Shown here piece after piece: positions 1 to 9,042 of a stretch of DNA of 64,000 nt. How positions within the stretch are numbered: the first letter of the stretch is position 1; every line of letters begins with the position of its first letter. The position numbers and the translations under genes are program-made. A model generated the notes under the pieces. It ran no database searches. It worked only from the letters and a program-made list of their open reading frames with translations, and was not told where the DNA came from. This DNA comes from Streptomyces sp. KL109B (lineage in GTDB: Bacteria > Actinomycetota > Actinomycetes > Streptomycetales > Streptomycetaceae): the NCBI RefSeq assembly GCF_030766935.1, contig NZ_JASERL010000005.1, positions 1 through 64,000 of the forward strand, written 5' to 3'.

Positions 1-191
1 TCCTACTGCAATCGTCTTCAAAACTGGGCGGCTGTCTTGCTGCCAGCTGTACTGGCGAACGCCTGCTGTACTGCTGCGGCTGAAAACGCCTTCTCGCAGG
101 CAGCATATGCGCCTTGTGCGGACTCTTCCGGTCGGGGCGGCCCGCGCCCCGAACGAAACGTTACTCGCCAGTACACCCAGGTTATGCCCAC

Positions 192-208
192 TAAGCAAGC
201 GCTTTGAA
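192..208. promoter_or_regulatory. Possible TetR-type operator near left edge
   Basis: The sequence CTAAGCAAGCGCTTTGA contains the 8-bp palindrome AAGCGCTT at 197-204. Similar AGCAAGCGCTT-type boxes are found upstream of acyl-CoA metabolism genes controlled by TetR regulators, but the gene it would serve lies off the left edge. Bases 1-252 otherwise show no recognisable gene. Confidence 0.2.
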
Positions 209-252
209 CTGTGACCTTGCCAACCCTGTGTAACCGTGCGGCACAGGAACTC

Positions 253-771
253 TCAGTCGCGCAGCGCGTTGAAGCGGCCCTGGTGGTAGAGCAGCGGACG
301 ACCGGCGCCCGCCGGGTCCCCGCAGACCGCCTCCGCGAGCACGATCTGGTGGTCGCCGGCGGGCACCCGCGCGATGACCTTGCAGACCAGCCAGGCGAGC
401 ACGCCGTCGAGGACCGGCACGCCCTCGGGGCCCTCGAACCAGCGGGTGGGCGCGCCGAAGCGGTCGGCTCCGCTCTTCGCGAACGTCGCGGCGAGCTCGG
501 CCTGGTGCTCGCCGAGTATGTGCACGCCGACGTGCTCGGCCTCGGCGACGGTCGGCCAGCTCGAGGAGCCGACGCCGATGCCGAACGAGATCACCGGGGG
601 TCGCGCGGAGACCGAAGCGAGGGAGGTTGCGGTGAAGCCCACGGGAGCGGCGTCGGGGGTCGCGCCGGGTGCCGTGATCACCGCGACCCCGGCCGCGTGC
701 TGCCGGAAGACGGAGCGGAGGAGGTCGGGGGTGGCCGCCTGGGCGGGGCGCAGATCGGGCGTGGCCGTCAT
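253..771 (-). CDS. Flavin reductase family protein (FMN-binding split barrel)
   Basis: A 172-residue protein of the flavin reductase-like family, which uses NAD(P)H to reduce FMN/FAD, often for a partner monooxygenase, in the cytoplasm. Visible hallmarks are the flavin-binding GFTATSLASVSARPPVISF stretch (about residues 45-63), FAKSGADRF around 97-105 and the C-terminal YHQGRF motif. The ATG at 771 is chosen because upstream sequence does not look coding and the protein then has the family's usual length. No oxygenase neighbour is adjacent, so the partner is unknown. Family call is secure; substrate is not. Confidence 0.85.
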   Translation of the reverse strand: MTATPDLRPAQAATPDLLRSVFRQHAAGVAVITAPGATPDAAPVGFTATSLASVSARPPVISFGIGVGSSSWPTVAEAEHVGVHILGEHQAELAATFAKSGADRFGAPTRWFEGPEGVPVLDGVLAWLVCKVIARVPAGDHQIVLAEAVCGDPAGAGRPLLYHQGRFNALRD

Positions 772-998
772 GGAGTTGTCCTTCTGGCGGGAGGAGTTCG
801 AGCAGAGGGCTGCGGCTGCGTCAGACACGCGGACAGCGGGCGCTCGAACAGCGAGCCAGGTCCACGTGGACCCGCTCGACGAGAAGGAGTTCCGAAGGCA
901 TAAGGTCACCCTGACGATACGTGGCGCGTGCAGTCAAGTGCGTTCCGTCATCTGGGAGATGCGTCACGCGACAGCTCCGCACCCCGGCTCCAGGCACC

Positions 999-1319
999 TC
1001 AGACCGCCGCGCCGAGCGCCGCGATGACGTCCGCCTTGCGCGGCTGCCCGGCCGCCCTGCGCACCTCGCGGCCGTGCGCGTCCAGGACGAGCACCGTCGG
1101 CGTCTTGAGGACTCCCGCATCCCGTACGAGATCGAGGCGGGCCTCGGCGTCGATCTCCACGTGGGACACGCCGGGCACCATCGCGGCGACCTCGTCGAGG
1201 ACGCGGCGGGTGGCCCGGCAGGGGGCACAGAACGCGCTGGAGAACTGCACCAGCGTGGCGCGCTCCCCCAGCTTCTCGCCCAACTGCTCGGCGCTCCACG
1301 CCTGTTCACCCACGGACAC
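999..1319 (-). CDS. Thioredoxin family protein
   Basis: A 106-residue single-domain thioredoxin-fold protein. The redox motif is CAPC at residues 31-34, preceded by LVQFSSAF, and the conserved cis-proline loop reads LKTPTVLVLD near residue 70. The active site is CAPC rather than the classical CGPC, so it is better called thioredoxin-like than TrxA. The GTG start at 1319 follows a GGAGGAGCAAG ribosome-binding site. Transcribed divergently from the acyltransferase at 1506. Likely a cytoplasmic thiol-disulfide oxidoreductase. Confidence 0.85.
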   Translation of the reverse strand: MSVGEQAWSAEQLGEKLGERATLVQFSSAFCAPCRATRRVLDEVAAMVPGVSHVEIDAEARLDLVRDAGVLKTPTVLVLDAHGREVRRAAGQPRKADVIAALGAAV

Positions 1320-1505
1320 CTTGCTCCTCCTTTGTTCCGCCGCTTCCTGTGCAGCGATTTCGGGCCCTGTACGTATTCCCGGCACGTGACAAGGATCTCG
1401 TACGCCCGTGGAACCAGGACTGGCCACCCGGCCGTTGATGGGGCACGATCTGCGCAAGCCGGAAAACCTACGGCCGCGTAACTTACTGAAGGGCCCACCC
1501 CCTCC

Positions 1506-2234
1506 ATGGCAGAGCTCGTCTACCGTCCGGTCATCGGCGCCGCACTCACGATGTTCAAGGCGCTCGACCTGAAGATCGACTGCAAGGGCTCGGAGAACAT
1601 TCCGCGTACCGGCGGAGCGGTCCTGGTCAGCAACCACATCAGCTACCTGGACTTCATCTTCGACGGCCTCGCGGCCCTGCCCCAGAAGCGACTTGTCCGC
1701 TTCATGGCGAAGGAGTCGGTCTTCCGGCACAAGATCTCCGGTCCGCTGATGCGCGGCATGAAGCACATCCCGGTGGACCGCGCCCAGGGCGAGCACGCGT
1801 ACCAGCACGCGCTGCGTTCGCTGCGCTCCGGCGAGGTGATCGGCGTCTTCCCGGAGGCGACGATCTCGGAGTCCTTCACGCTGAAGAACTTCAAGACCGG
1901 TGCCGTGCGCCTGGCGCAGGAGGCCGGGGTGCCGCTGGTTCCGATGGCGCTGTGGGGGACGCAGCGGCTGTGGACGAAGGGGCGGCCGCGCAACTTCAAG
2001 CGGCAGCACATCCCGATCACGGTCCGCGTCGGCGAGGCCCTTGAGGCGCCGGCCGACCAGTACGCGGGGGCGATCACGCGGCGCCTGAAGGGTCGCGTGC
2101 AGGAGCTGCTGGAGGCCGCGCAGCGCGCCTACCCGGTGCGCCCCAAGGGGCCCGACGACACGTGGTGGATGCCGGCGCACCTGGGTGGCACGGCTCCGAC
2201 CCCGGAAGAGGTCAAGGCCGCCGAGGCGAGCTGA
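1506..2234 (+). CDS. 1-acylglycerol-3-phosphate O-acyltransferase (PlsC family)
   Basis: A 242-residue lysophospholipid acyltransferase. Motif I NHISYLD (43-49) carries the catalytic His-Asp pair, and the acyl-acceptor motif FPEATIS lies at 115-121. Enzymes of this type transfer an acyl group to lysophosphatidate in membrane phospholipid synthesis. The N-terminus has a weakly hydrophobic stretch (VIGAALTMFKAL) consistent with peripheral membrane attachment. Its 3' end overlaps the convergent transglutaminase gene by 23 bp. Length matches short actinobacterial PlsC paralogues. Confidence 0.9.
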   Translation: MAELVYRPVIGAALTMFKALDLKIDCKGSENIPRTGGAVLVSNHISYLDFIFDGLAALPQKRLVRFMAKESVFRHKISGPLMRGMKHIPVDRAQGEHAYQHALRSLRSGEVIGVFPEATISESFTLKNFKTGAVRLAQEAGVPLVPMALWGTQRLWTKGRPRNFKRQHIPITVRVGEALEAPADQYAGAITRRLKGRVQELLEAAQRAYPVRPKGPDDTWWMPAHLGGTAPTPEEVKAAEAS

Positions 2235-2847
2235 CGGCGAAACGATCGTCCAGCGCGAGCGCGTCCGGCAGGTGCTCCCATAGATGGGGGCGGTCGGGCG
2301 CGCCGCGCAGCGCGTCGAGCACCGCCGGGTGCGGCGCGTCGAACAATTGCGGATAGTCCACCTCACCGGCCCCGGCGTCCGGTATCCACGCCAACCGCTC
2401 CCCCTCCAGGGAGAATTGGGCGTCGACGCCCGGTTTGTTGCCGCGGCAGTCCTGGCGGTGCCAGGCGCCGTGGAACCGTACGGCTGTCAGCCCGTGGACG
2501 CACCAGCCCGTGCCCGCGTCGTGCGTGAGCCGCTGGTAGCAGAGCGCGGTCGGTATGTCCTCGGCCCGCAGCAGCGCCGCCAACGCGTGCGCCTTCGCGT
2601 GGCAGATTCCGGTGCCCTTCTCCAGCACGTCGGACGCCCGCCACGTCACGCGCGGATCCCCGCTGTCCGCGGAGTGCGGAATCGTGTCGCGCACGAACTC
2701 GTAGGCAGCGCGCGCGTATGCGTATGAATCGGTGACGTCCCGCGCGAGGCGGGCCGCCGTCTCCCGCACCAGCGGATGGTGATGGTCGATGACGTCGTCG
2801 GCCGCCAAGTACGCGGACAGATCTGGGTTTTGCTGGATCAGCTCCAT
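2212..2847 (-). CDS. Transglutaminase-like domain protein
   Basis: A 211-residue cytoplasmic protein of the transglutaminase-like superfamily (papain-like fold, Cys-His-Asp triad). The catalytic cysteine is C82 in KGTGICHAKAHAL; downstream His118 in CVHGL and Asp132 in WHRQD are triad candidates. Many bacterial members act as peptidases or amidases rather than cross-linking enzymes, so the reaction cannot be given. Start ATG 2847 places the family N-terminus correctly. The gene overlaps the end of the convergent plsC-like gene. Confidence 0.8.
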   Translation of the reverse strand: MELIQQNPDLSAYLAADDVIDHHHPLVRETAARLARDVTDSYAYARAAYEFVRDTIPHSADSGDPRVTWRASDVLEKGTGICHAKAHALAALLRAEDIPTALCYQRLTHDAGTGWCVHGLTAVRFHGAWHRQDCRGNKPGVDAQFSLEGERLAWIPDAGAGEVDYPQLFDAPHPAVLDALRGAPDRPHLWEHLPDALALDDRFAVSSPRRP

Positions 2848-2941
2848 GACATCCGAGCATAGGAATGCGGCCGACCGTCGGTCAATACATTTACGGTCGA
2901 CCGCATATCCATGCACTCGTACGAGCTACGGGGCTGCCCCG

Positions 2942-4024
2942 CTACCGCGCCATCTCCTCCTTGAGCGCCGCGACGAAGGAGTCGACGTCCTCCTCGCGGG
3001 TGTCGAAGGCGCACATCCAGCGGACGTCGCCGGCCGCCTCGTCCCAGAAGTAGAAGCGGTACTTCTTCATGAGGCGCTCGGAGACGTCGTGCGGGAGGCG
3101 GGCGAAGACGCCGTTGGCCTGCACCGGGTAGAGGACCTCGACGCCGTCGACGGCGCGGGCGCCCTCGGCGAGGCGCTGGGCCATCTCGTTGGCGTGCCGG
3201 GCGTTGCGCAGCCACAGGTCCTTGGCGAACAGGGCCTCCAACTGCACCGAGATGAAGCGCATCTTGGAGTGCAGCTGCATGGACAGCTTGCGCAGGTGCT
3301 TCATGTGGCGCACGCGGTCCTGGTCGAGGACGACGACGGCCTCGCCGAACAGGGCGCCGTTCTTGGTGCCGCCGAGCGACAGGATGTCGACGCCGACCGC
3401 GTTCGTGAACGTACGCATGGGGACGTCGAGGGACGCGGCGGCGTTGGATATCCGGGAGCCGTCGAGGTGCACCGTCATGCCGCGCTCGTGGGCGTGCTCG
3501 CAGATCGCGCGGATCTCCTGCGGCGTGTAGAGCGTGCCGAGTTCGGTGGACTGCGTGATCGAGACGACCTGCGGCATCGCCCGGTGCTCGTCGTCCCAGC
3601 CGTACGCCTGCTGGTCGATCAGCTCGGGGGTGAGCTTGCCGTCCGGCGTGGGCACGGTGAGCAGCTTCAGGCCGCCCATCCGCTCCGGGGCGCCGCCTTC
3701 GTCCACGTGGATGTGCGCGGACTCGGCGCAGATCACCGCGCCCCAGCGGTCGGTGACCGCCTGGAGTGCGACGACGTTGGCGCCCGTGCCGTTGAACACC
3801 GGGAACGCCTCGGCGGTGGGGCCGAAGTGGCTGCGGATGATCTGCTGGAGGTGGTCCGTGTACTCGTCCCCGCCGTACGCGACCTGGTGCCCGCCGTTGG
3901 CGAGGGCGAGCGCCGCCATCACCTCGGGGTGGCCCCCGGCGTAGTTGTCGCTGGCGAACCCCTGGTAGGCGGGGTCGTGATGCCGGCGCGCGTCGGTCTT
4001 TCGCTCTTCCCCAAGGGGGTTCAC
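2942..4024 (-). CDS. Low-specificity L-threonine aldolase (PLP enzyme)
   Basis: A 360-residue fold-type I PLP enzyme of the threonine aldolase/beta-eliminating lyase family, which cleaves threonine or allo-threonine to glycine and acetaldehyde. Family landmarks are FASDNYAGGHPEV (about 23-35), HLDGSR (186-191) and the PLP lysine K221 in SLGGTKNG. The GTG start at 4024 overlaps the TGA of the upstream short-chain dehydrogenase by 4 bp, indicating translational coupling. It is the last gene of a three-gene operon with the SDR and DUF6421 genes. Confidence 0.85.
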   Translation of the reverse strand: MNPLGEERKTDARRHHDPAYQGFASDNYAGGHPEVMAALALANGGHQVAYGGDEYTDHLQQIIRSHFGPTAEAFPVFNGTGANVVALQAVTDRWGAVICAESAHIHVDEGGAPERMGGLKLLTVPTPDGKLTPELIDQQAYGWDDEHRAMPQVVSITQSTELGTLYTPQEIRAICEHAHERGMTVHLDGSRISNAAASLDVPMRTFTNAVGVDILSLGGTKNGALFGEAVVVLDQDRVRHMKHLRKLSMQLHSKMRFISVQLEALFAKDLWLRNARHANEMAQRLAEGARAVDGVEVLYPVQANGVFARLPHDVSERLMKKYRFYFWDEAAGDVRWMCAFDTREEDVDSFVAALKEEMAR

Positions 4025-4782
4025 GGCTTCTCGGTCAGCCACAGACGGGTCCCGTTCAGTTCGGCGGCGGGCCGCTCCCAGACGCCGGTGATGGCCTCGG
4101 CCAGCTCCTTGACGTCCGTGAAGCCCGCGAACTTCGCGTTGGGGCGTTCGGCGCGCATCGCGTCGTGCACCAGCGCCTTGACCACCAGGATCGCAGCCGC
4201 CTGCTGGGGTCCTGCGTCGCCCCCCGCCTTGCGGAAGGCGTCGCCGAGCGCGAGCGTCCACGCCTCGGCGGCGGCCTTGGAGGCGGCGTAGGCGGCGTTG
4301 CCCGCGGTGGGCTTGGAGGCGCCCTTGGCGCTGATCAGCAGGTACCGCCCGCGGTCGCTGCGGGACAGGCCCTCGTAGAACGCGAGGGAGGTGTGCTGCA
4401 CCGTGCGGATCAGGAGCTTTTCGAGCAGGTCCCAGTCGGCGAGGTCGGTGTCGGCGAAGTTCGCGCCGCCGCGCCAGCCGCCCACGAGGTGCACGAGCCC
4501 GTCGATCCGGCCGAAGTCCTTCTCGATGCGGCCCGCCCAGTCGCGGGTGGCGTGCAGGTCGAGCAGGTCGACGTTGTCGCCGATGACGGTGGCGCCGCCG
4601 TGCGCGTACCGCGCCTCGTCGACGGCGGCCACCAGGCGCTCGGCGTCCGCGTCGGCGCCGATGACGGTGGCGCCGGCCTCCGCGAGCCGCTTGAGGGTGG
4701 CCTTGCCCGCCGGTCCGGCGGCTCCGGCGACCGCGATCACCGCACCGTCCAGCGTGTCCCTGGTTTCGTTGGTGTCGGTCAT
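4021..4782 (-). CDS. Short-chain dehydrogenase/reductase (SDR)
   Basis: A 253-residue Rossmann-fold NAD(P)-dependent oxidoreductase. The cofactor loop GAAGPAG lies near 20-26, and the catalytic pair is Y165/K169 in YAASK, with an upstream serine in LLISAKG. The ATG at 4782 is preferred because GGAGGCGACC lies just upstream. A GTG at 4836 overlapping the DUF6421 stop would give 271 residues and remains possible. It sits between DUF6421 and threonine aldolase in one leftward operon. Substrate unknown. Confidence 0.85.
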   Translation of the reverse strand: MTDTNETRDTLDGAVIAVAGAAGPAGKATLKRLAEAGATVIGADADAERLVAAVDEARYAHGGATVIGDNVDLLDLHATRDWAGRIEKDFGRIDGLVHLVGGWRGGANFADTDLADWDLLEKLLIRTVQHTSLAFYEGLSRSDRGRYLLISAKGASKPTAGNAAYAASKAAAEAWTLALGDAFRKAGGDAGPQQAAAILVVKALVHDAMRAERPNAKFAGFTDVKELAEAITGVWERPAAELNGTRLWLTEKP

Positions 4783-4832
4783 GACGGTCGCCTCCTGGCC
4801 CTGCTGTTCGCTGTCCCGCTGTTCGCCCCGGC

Positions 4833-6242
4833 TCACGCGGCCACCTGCTCGGCGCGCTCCGCCGTGATGCCCTTCGTAGAGGCGATCACCTTCTTCAGCT
4901 TCTTCGAAAGGGCCTCATAAAACATGCTGAGCGGAAACTCGTCGGGAAGCACTTCGTCCACGAGCTTGCGCGGCGGCAGCGAGGTGTCCAGGGCGTCGGG
5001 GCCCTTGGCCCAGGTCGAGCCGGGGTGCGGGGACAGGTACGTGGACACCAGCTCGTACGCGGCGAACCAGTGCACCAGCTTCGGGCGGTCGATGCCGTCG
5101 CGGTACAGCTTCTCGATCTCGCCGCACAGCTGGTTGGTGACCTCGGGGGCGCGCTTCCAGTCGATGTGCAGCTTGTTGTCGGTCCAGCGCACCACGTCGT
5201 GCTTGTGCAGGTACGCGAAGAGGAGCTGGCCGCCGAGGCCGTCGTAGTTCTTGACGCGGTCGCCGGTGACCGGGAAGCGGAACATGCGGTCGAAGAGGAC
5301 CGCGTACTGGACGTCGCGGCCCTGCGGGACGCCGTCGGCCTCCAGCTTCACGGCCTCCTTGAAGGCGGTGAGGTCGCAGCGCAGCTCTTCGAGGCCGTAC
5401 ATCCAGAACGGCTGGCGCTGCTTGATCATGAAGGGGTCGAAGGGCAGGTCGCCGTGGCTGTGCGTGCGGTCGTGGACCATGTCCCACAGCACGAACGCCT
5501 GCTGGCAGCGCTCCTGGTCGGCGACCAGTTCCGCGATGTCGTCGGGCAGTTCGACGCCGAGGATGTCGACGGCGGCCTCGGTGACGCGGCGGAAGCGGGC
5601 CGCCTCGCGGTCGCAGAAGATGCCGCCCCAGGAGAAGCGCTCGGGCGCCTCGCGCACGGCGATCGTCTCCGGGAAGAGCACCGCCGAGTTCGTGTCGTAC
5701 CCGGAGGTGAAGTCCTCGAAGGTGATGCCGCAGAACAGCGGGTTGTCGTAGCGGGTCGCCTCCAGGTCGGCGAGCCACTCCGGCCAGACCATCTTCAGGA
5801 CGACGGCTTCCAGATTGCGGTCCGGATTGCCGTTCTGCGTGTACATCGGGAAGACCACGAGGTGCTGGAGGCCGTCCCTGCGCTGCGCTGCGGGCTGGAA
5901 GGCGAGCAACGAGTCCAGGAAGTCCGGGACTTGGAAGCCGTCGTCGGCCCAGCGGCGCAGATCGCGCGCCAACGCCTCGTGGTAGGCGGCGTCGTGCGGC
6001 AGCAGTGGGGCCAACTCCTCGACGGCCGCGACGACCCGGCCCAGTATCCGCTCGGCGTCGGCCTTCGCGGGCGCGCCGTCGGCGTCGAAGTCGATCGAGC
6101 CGTCCGTGCTCTGCAGGGGCCTGAACTCCTCCACGGCGTCCTTGAGCATGGGCCAGGCCGGGTGTTCCACCACCCTGTCTCCGACCACCTGGACCGGAGA
6201 AACCTTCCCCTCCGCGCCAGCCTGCACAAGAATTTCCGTCAT
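4833..6242 (-). CDS. DUF6421 family protein
   Basis: A 469-residue soluble protein matching the actinobacterial DUF6421 family by overall sequence character. I see no recognised catalytic motif, signal peptide or membrane helix. Conserved-looking segments include FPMYTQNGNPDRNLEAVV, VLWDMVHDRTHSHGDLPFDP and HKHDVVRWTDNKLHIDWKR. The His/Asp-rich DRTHSHGD stretch could bind a metal, but that is only inference. It is first in the operon with an SDR and a threonine aldolase, suggesting a shared metabolic role around a beta-hydroxy amino acid or aldehyde. Start ATG 6242 follows a GGAGGTTGGGAC ribosome-binding site. Confidence 0.75.
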   Translation of the reverse strand: MTEILVQAGAEGKVSPVQVVGDRVVEHPAWPMLKDAVEEFRPLQSTDGSIDFDADGAPAKADAERILGRVVAAVEELAPLLPHDAAYHEALARDLRRWADDGFQVPDFLDSLLAFQPAAQRRDGLQHLVVFPMYTQNGNPDRNLEAVVLKMVWPEWLADLEATRYDNPLFCGITFEDFTSGYDTNSAVLFPETIAVREAPERFSWGGIFCDREAARFRRVTEAAVDILGVELPDDIAELVADQERCQQAFVLWDMVHDRTHSHGDLPFDPFMIKQRQPFWMYGLEELRCDLTAFKEAVKLEADGVPQGRDVQYAVLFDRMFRFPVTGDRVKNYDGLGGQLLFAYLHKHDVVRWTDNKLHIDWKRAPEVTNQLCGEIEKLYRDGIDRPKLVHWFAAYELVSTYLSPHPGSTWAKGPDALDTSLPPRKLVDEVLPDEFPLSMFYEALSKKLKKVIASTKGITAERAEQVAA

Positions 6243-6323
6243 GTCCCAACCTCCACGGGAGAACCTCGCGTAAGAACACCGTATGCACGCGAGGTTCCCG
6301 ACCACAAGAGGGGCCTCGGGAAA

Positions 6324-7328
6324 TTATCCTGCCCGACCCCCTTGATCACCGCCGTTTTTCCTGTCGTACGCCGCGGAGGCAATCACCTCTGCCGCGCCGG
6401 CCAAGGCCTCGCGGGCGTCTTCGAGGAGCTCGGGGAAGCCGAAGAATCCGTGGAACATCCGCGGGAAGTGGCCCTGCGTGACCGTGACCGACGCGTCACG
6501 CAGCGCCTTCGCGTACGCCCGTCCCTCGTCGCACAGCGGGTCGCAGCCGGCGGTGACGATGTGTGCGGCGGGCAGCCCGGCGAGGTTCTCGGCGAGCAGG
6601 GGCGATACGCGGGGGTGGGCGGGGTCGCCGTCCGCGCCGAGGTACTGCTCGCGGAACCAGAGGCAGTGGGCCGCGGTGAGGAAGTAGCCCTCGGCGTTGG
6701 CGTCGAAGGAGCCGGATTTCTGTCGGGCGTCGGTGGACGGATAGACGAGGACCTGGCGCGCGATGGCCGGGCCGTCCTCGTCGCGGGCGATCTGCGCGAC
6801 GACGGCGGCGAGGTTGCCGCCCGCGCTGTCCCCGGCCACGGTCAACGCGGCCGGGTCGGCGCCGAGTTCGGGCGCATGGTCGGCGACCCAGCACACGGCG
6901 GCGTACGCGTCCTCGACGGCGGCCGGGAAGGGGGCCTCGGGGGCGAGCCGGTAGTCGACCGAGACGACGACGGCGCCCGCGTCTCGGCACAGGCGGCGGG
7001 CGGTGTGGTCGTGGCTGTCGAGGTCGCAGATGACCCAGCCGCCACCGTGGAAGAAGACGACGACGGGGTGCGGGCCCGGTGCGGTGTCCGGCTCCGGGAG
7101 GTACACGCGCACGGGGATCGCGGGTGCGCCCGGCGGGCCGGGTATCTCGCGGTCCTCGACGGCGCCGACCACGGGCGCGGGGAACGGGGACTCGGGCGCC
7201 GCGGCGAGGATGCGGCGGGCTTCGGTGGCGTCGGTGACGGCGCCCCCGAGGTCGGGGAAGGCGGTGGTGATGGCGTCGACGAGCGGGCGGGCCTCGGGCG
7301 CGAGGCGGTCGACCGGGTCGGGGGGCAT
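6324..7328 (-). CDS. Alpha/beta hydrolase, hormone-sensitive lipase type
   Basis: A 334-residue esterase/lipase of the HSL group. The oxyanion-hole motif HGGGW is at 94-98 and the nucleophile S168 lies in GDSAGG; Asp in TAGCDPLCDEG and His in RMFHGFFGF complete the triad. VSVDYRLAPEAPFP is characteristic of the group. No signal peptide is seen, so it should be cytoplasmic. These enzymes hydrolyse short acyl esters; the natural substrate is unknown. It is separated from the DUF6421 operon by 81 bp and may be transcribed independently. Confidence 0.88.
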   Translation of the reverse strand: MPPDPVDRLAPEARPLVDAITTAFPDLGGAVTDATEARRILAAAPESPFPAPVVGAVEDREIPGPPGAPAIPVRVYLPEPDTAPGPHPVVVFFHGGGWVICDLDSHDHTARRLCRDAGAVVVSVDYRLAPEAPFPAAVEDAYAAVCWVADHAPELGADPAALTVAGDSAGGNLAAVVAQIARDEDGPAIARQVLVYPSTDARQKSGSFDANAEGYFLTAAHCLWFREQYLGADGDPAHPRVSPLLAENLAGLPAAHIVTAGCDPLCDEGRAYAKALRDASVTVTQGHFPRMFHGFFGFPELLEDAREALAGAAEVIASAAYDRKNGGDQGGRAG

Positions 7329-7403
7329 GGGCGGCTCCTTGGGTAGCGGGTGGGGCGGGGGCGTGGGTGCGGGGGCGTGAGCGCGCGGCCGGCCGGGGGT
7401 GGC

Positions 7404-7457
7404 GTCTCGGGGCTCTGCCCCGGACCCCGCGCCTCAATCGCCGGCGGGGCTTGATTT
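7404..7457. repeat. Streptomyces intergenic repeat, copy 1
   Basis: Short GC-rich element with the core GGGGCTCTGCCCCGGACCCC followed by CCTCAATCGCCGGCGGGGCT and TTGATTT. It lies just past the 3' end of the LLM oxidoreductase gene. Very similar copies occur at 12269-12323 and 17683-17734. Internal inverted repeats (GGGGC...GCCCC) could act as a transcript end. Confidence 0.7.
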
Positions 7458-7470
7458 GGCCGGGGTGGCT

Positions 7471-8592
7471 CTACCGGGCGCGGAAGTGGGGGATCACCTT
7501 TTCGCCCCACTGGCGCAGCGTCTCCATGCAGGCCTCCTGCGGCACCGTGCCCATCTGGATGAGGCACATGATCTCGTCGGCGCCCGCGTCGCGGAGGCGT
7601 TCCACGTAGGCGATGGCGTCGGCGGCGGTGCCGTAGGCGTGGTCGGCGTTGAAGGTGGCGGTGGCGGTGGGGCGGACGGGGATGTGGTGTTCGTGGAGCT
7701 GGGCGACGACCTGTTCGGCGGCGCGGCGCATCTCCTCGGCCTCGTCCGCGCCCTCGACGACCGCCTCGTCGGGGATGCCCGCGCCGCCGTACCAGTGCCC
7801 GATGGACTGGGCGAAGAAGCGCTGGCCGCGGATGCCGATGCTGCGGGCCGTCTCGCGGTCGTCGAGGACGATGGTCGGGCAGAGGACGGAGAAGTGGTCG
7901 TTGACGACGGAGGAGACGTGCCGCTCCGGGGTGCGGGCCGCGATCGCCGCGTCGTAGGCGCCGCGCATGTCGGCGATCGCCTCCGGGCCCGCGAAGCCCA
8001 TCACCAGGGCGCCGACACCGAGTTCGGCGGCCTGGCGGAGCGTCTCCGTACGGCTGCACGCGAGGAAGAGCGGCGGGTGCGGGGTCTGGGCGGGGCGGGG
8101 CAGGATCGGGTGCGGGTCGATGTCGAGGAGCGGCCCGTGGTGTTCCAGCTCGTCCTTCTCCCACGCCTTCCCGATGATCCGCAGCGCCTCCTCGACCTCC
8201 TGGGTCGTCCGTTCCTTGTCGACGCCGCACAGGGACGTCTCCTGCGTCGTGCCGCCGCGCCCTGCCCCGAGGTCGAGCCGCCCGCCCGACAACAGGTCGA
8301 GCATCGCGGCGCGCTCGGCCACGCGCGCGGGGTGGTTGAAGTTGAACGGCATGCACACCACGCCGTGCCCGACGCGGATGCGCGAGGTGCGCGCCGCGAC
8401 CCACGTCAGGAAGATCTCCGGCGCGGACATGTGCGCGTACCACTTGAGGGAGTGGTGCTCGACCGCCCAGATCCGGTCGAAGCCCATCTCCTCGGCGAGC
8501 ACGGCCTGTTCGACACTGTCGTGCAGCAACTGGTGCTCGCGCTCGACGGTGGGATCGGCGAGCTGGGCCTCGAAGATGACGGAGAACTTCAC
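7471..8592 (-). CDS. LLM class flavin-dependent oxidoreductase (luciferase-like)
   Basis: A 373-residue TIM-barrel protein of the bacterial luciferase-like family, which uses reduced FMN or F420. Typical segments are AEEMGFDRIWAVEHHS (about 33-48), VGHGVVCMPFNFNHPARVAE and LGAGRGGTTQET. The GTG at 8592 follows GGGAGCCACA and gives the expected N-terminus VKFSVIFEAQ; longer in-frame starts lack a ribosome-binding site. The flavin reductase at 253-771 is too distant to be an obvious partner. Substrate unknown. Confidence 0.85.
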   Translation of the reverse strand: MKFSVIFEAQLADPTVEREHQLLHDSVEQAVLAEEMGFDRIWAVEHHSLKWYAHMSAPEIFLTWVAARTSRIRVGHGVVCMPFNFNHPARVAERAAMLDLLSGGRLDLGAGRGGTTQETSLCGVDKERTTQEVEEALRIIGKAWEKDELEHHGPLLDIDPHPILPRPAQTPHPPLFLACSRTETLRQAAELGVGALVMGFAGPEAIADMRGAYDAAIAARTPERHVSSVVNDHFSVLCPTIVLDDRETARSIGIRGQRFFAQSIGHWYGGAGIPDEAVVEGADEAEEMRRAAEQVVAQLHEHHIPVRPTATATFNADHAYGTAADAIAYVERLRDAGADEIMCLIQMGTVPQEACMETLRQWGEKVIPHFRAR

Positions 8593-8663
8593 TGTGGCTC
8601 CCGCGAGTTGAGGTTCCTTATGACTAATAGCTATATGACTGTCCGTCAGAAAAGGGAAGGGGC

Positions 8664-9003
8664 GTGTCACTGCGCAAGCCGGTCGCCGGGGAGATCGATG
8701 TGCACTACGGGCAGGCGTACGTGGAGAGCGGTCCCGACGCCGCGCCGGACCTGCACGACTGCTTCGCCGGGCAGCGGTCCGGGCTGTGCGGCGCCACCGT
8801 GCCGGGCCACTTGTTCCTGATCACCGGGCTGCACACGGGCGCCGTGGGCGGGCGAGGCCGCGTGGGACCTCGGGCTCGACACCCGCCTCGACGACGAACC
8901 GAAGGCCGACCGCGTCGCGAGGCAGACGTCCGAACGCGCGGCGTGGACCCTGCTCGCGCCCGCACGGCGCGGCCCTGAGCCGGTTCGCGGCGTCGGCCTT
9001 CTA
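8664..9003 (+). pseudogene. Decayed hypothetical gene with internal deletion/frameshift
   Basis: The first part reads as a protein with segments such as GPDAAPDLHDCFAGQ and LCGATVPGHLFLITGLHTG, resembling a Streptomyces family of about 180-200 residues. After about residue 61 the original frame becomes low-complexity arginine-rich sequence. Another frame resumes family-like sequence (AGEAAWDLGLDTRLDDEP, then DRVARQTSERAAW), with the expected middle section missing. This is best explained by a deletion that also shifts the frame. The family match is from memory and would need a database search. Confidence 0.5.
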
Positions 9004-9042
9004 GGCTTCCTGGACCGACCCGACGACCCGCAGGAGCCACCC

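Noticed and set aside
5025..7346. Long plus-strand frame (773 codons) opposite DUF6421 and the esterase
   Set aside because: It is an antisense shadow caused by high GC; its composition is Val/Arg/Gly-rich without domains, while both minus-strand genes are well-recognised families.
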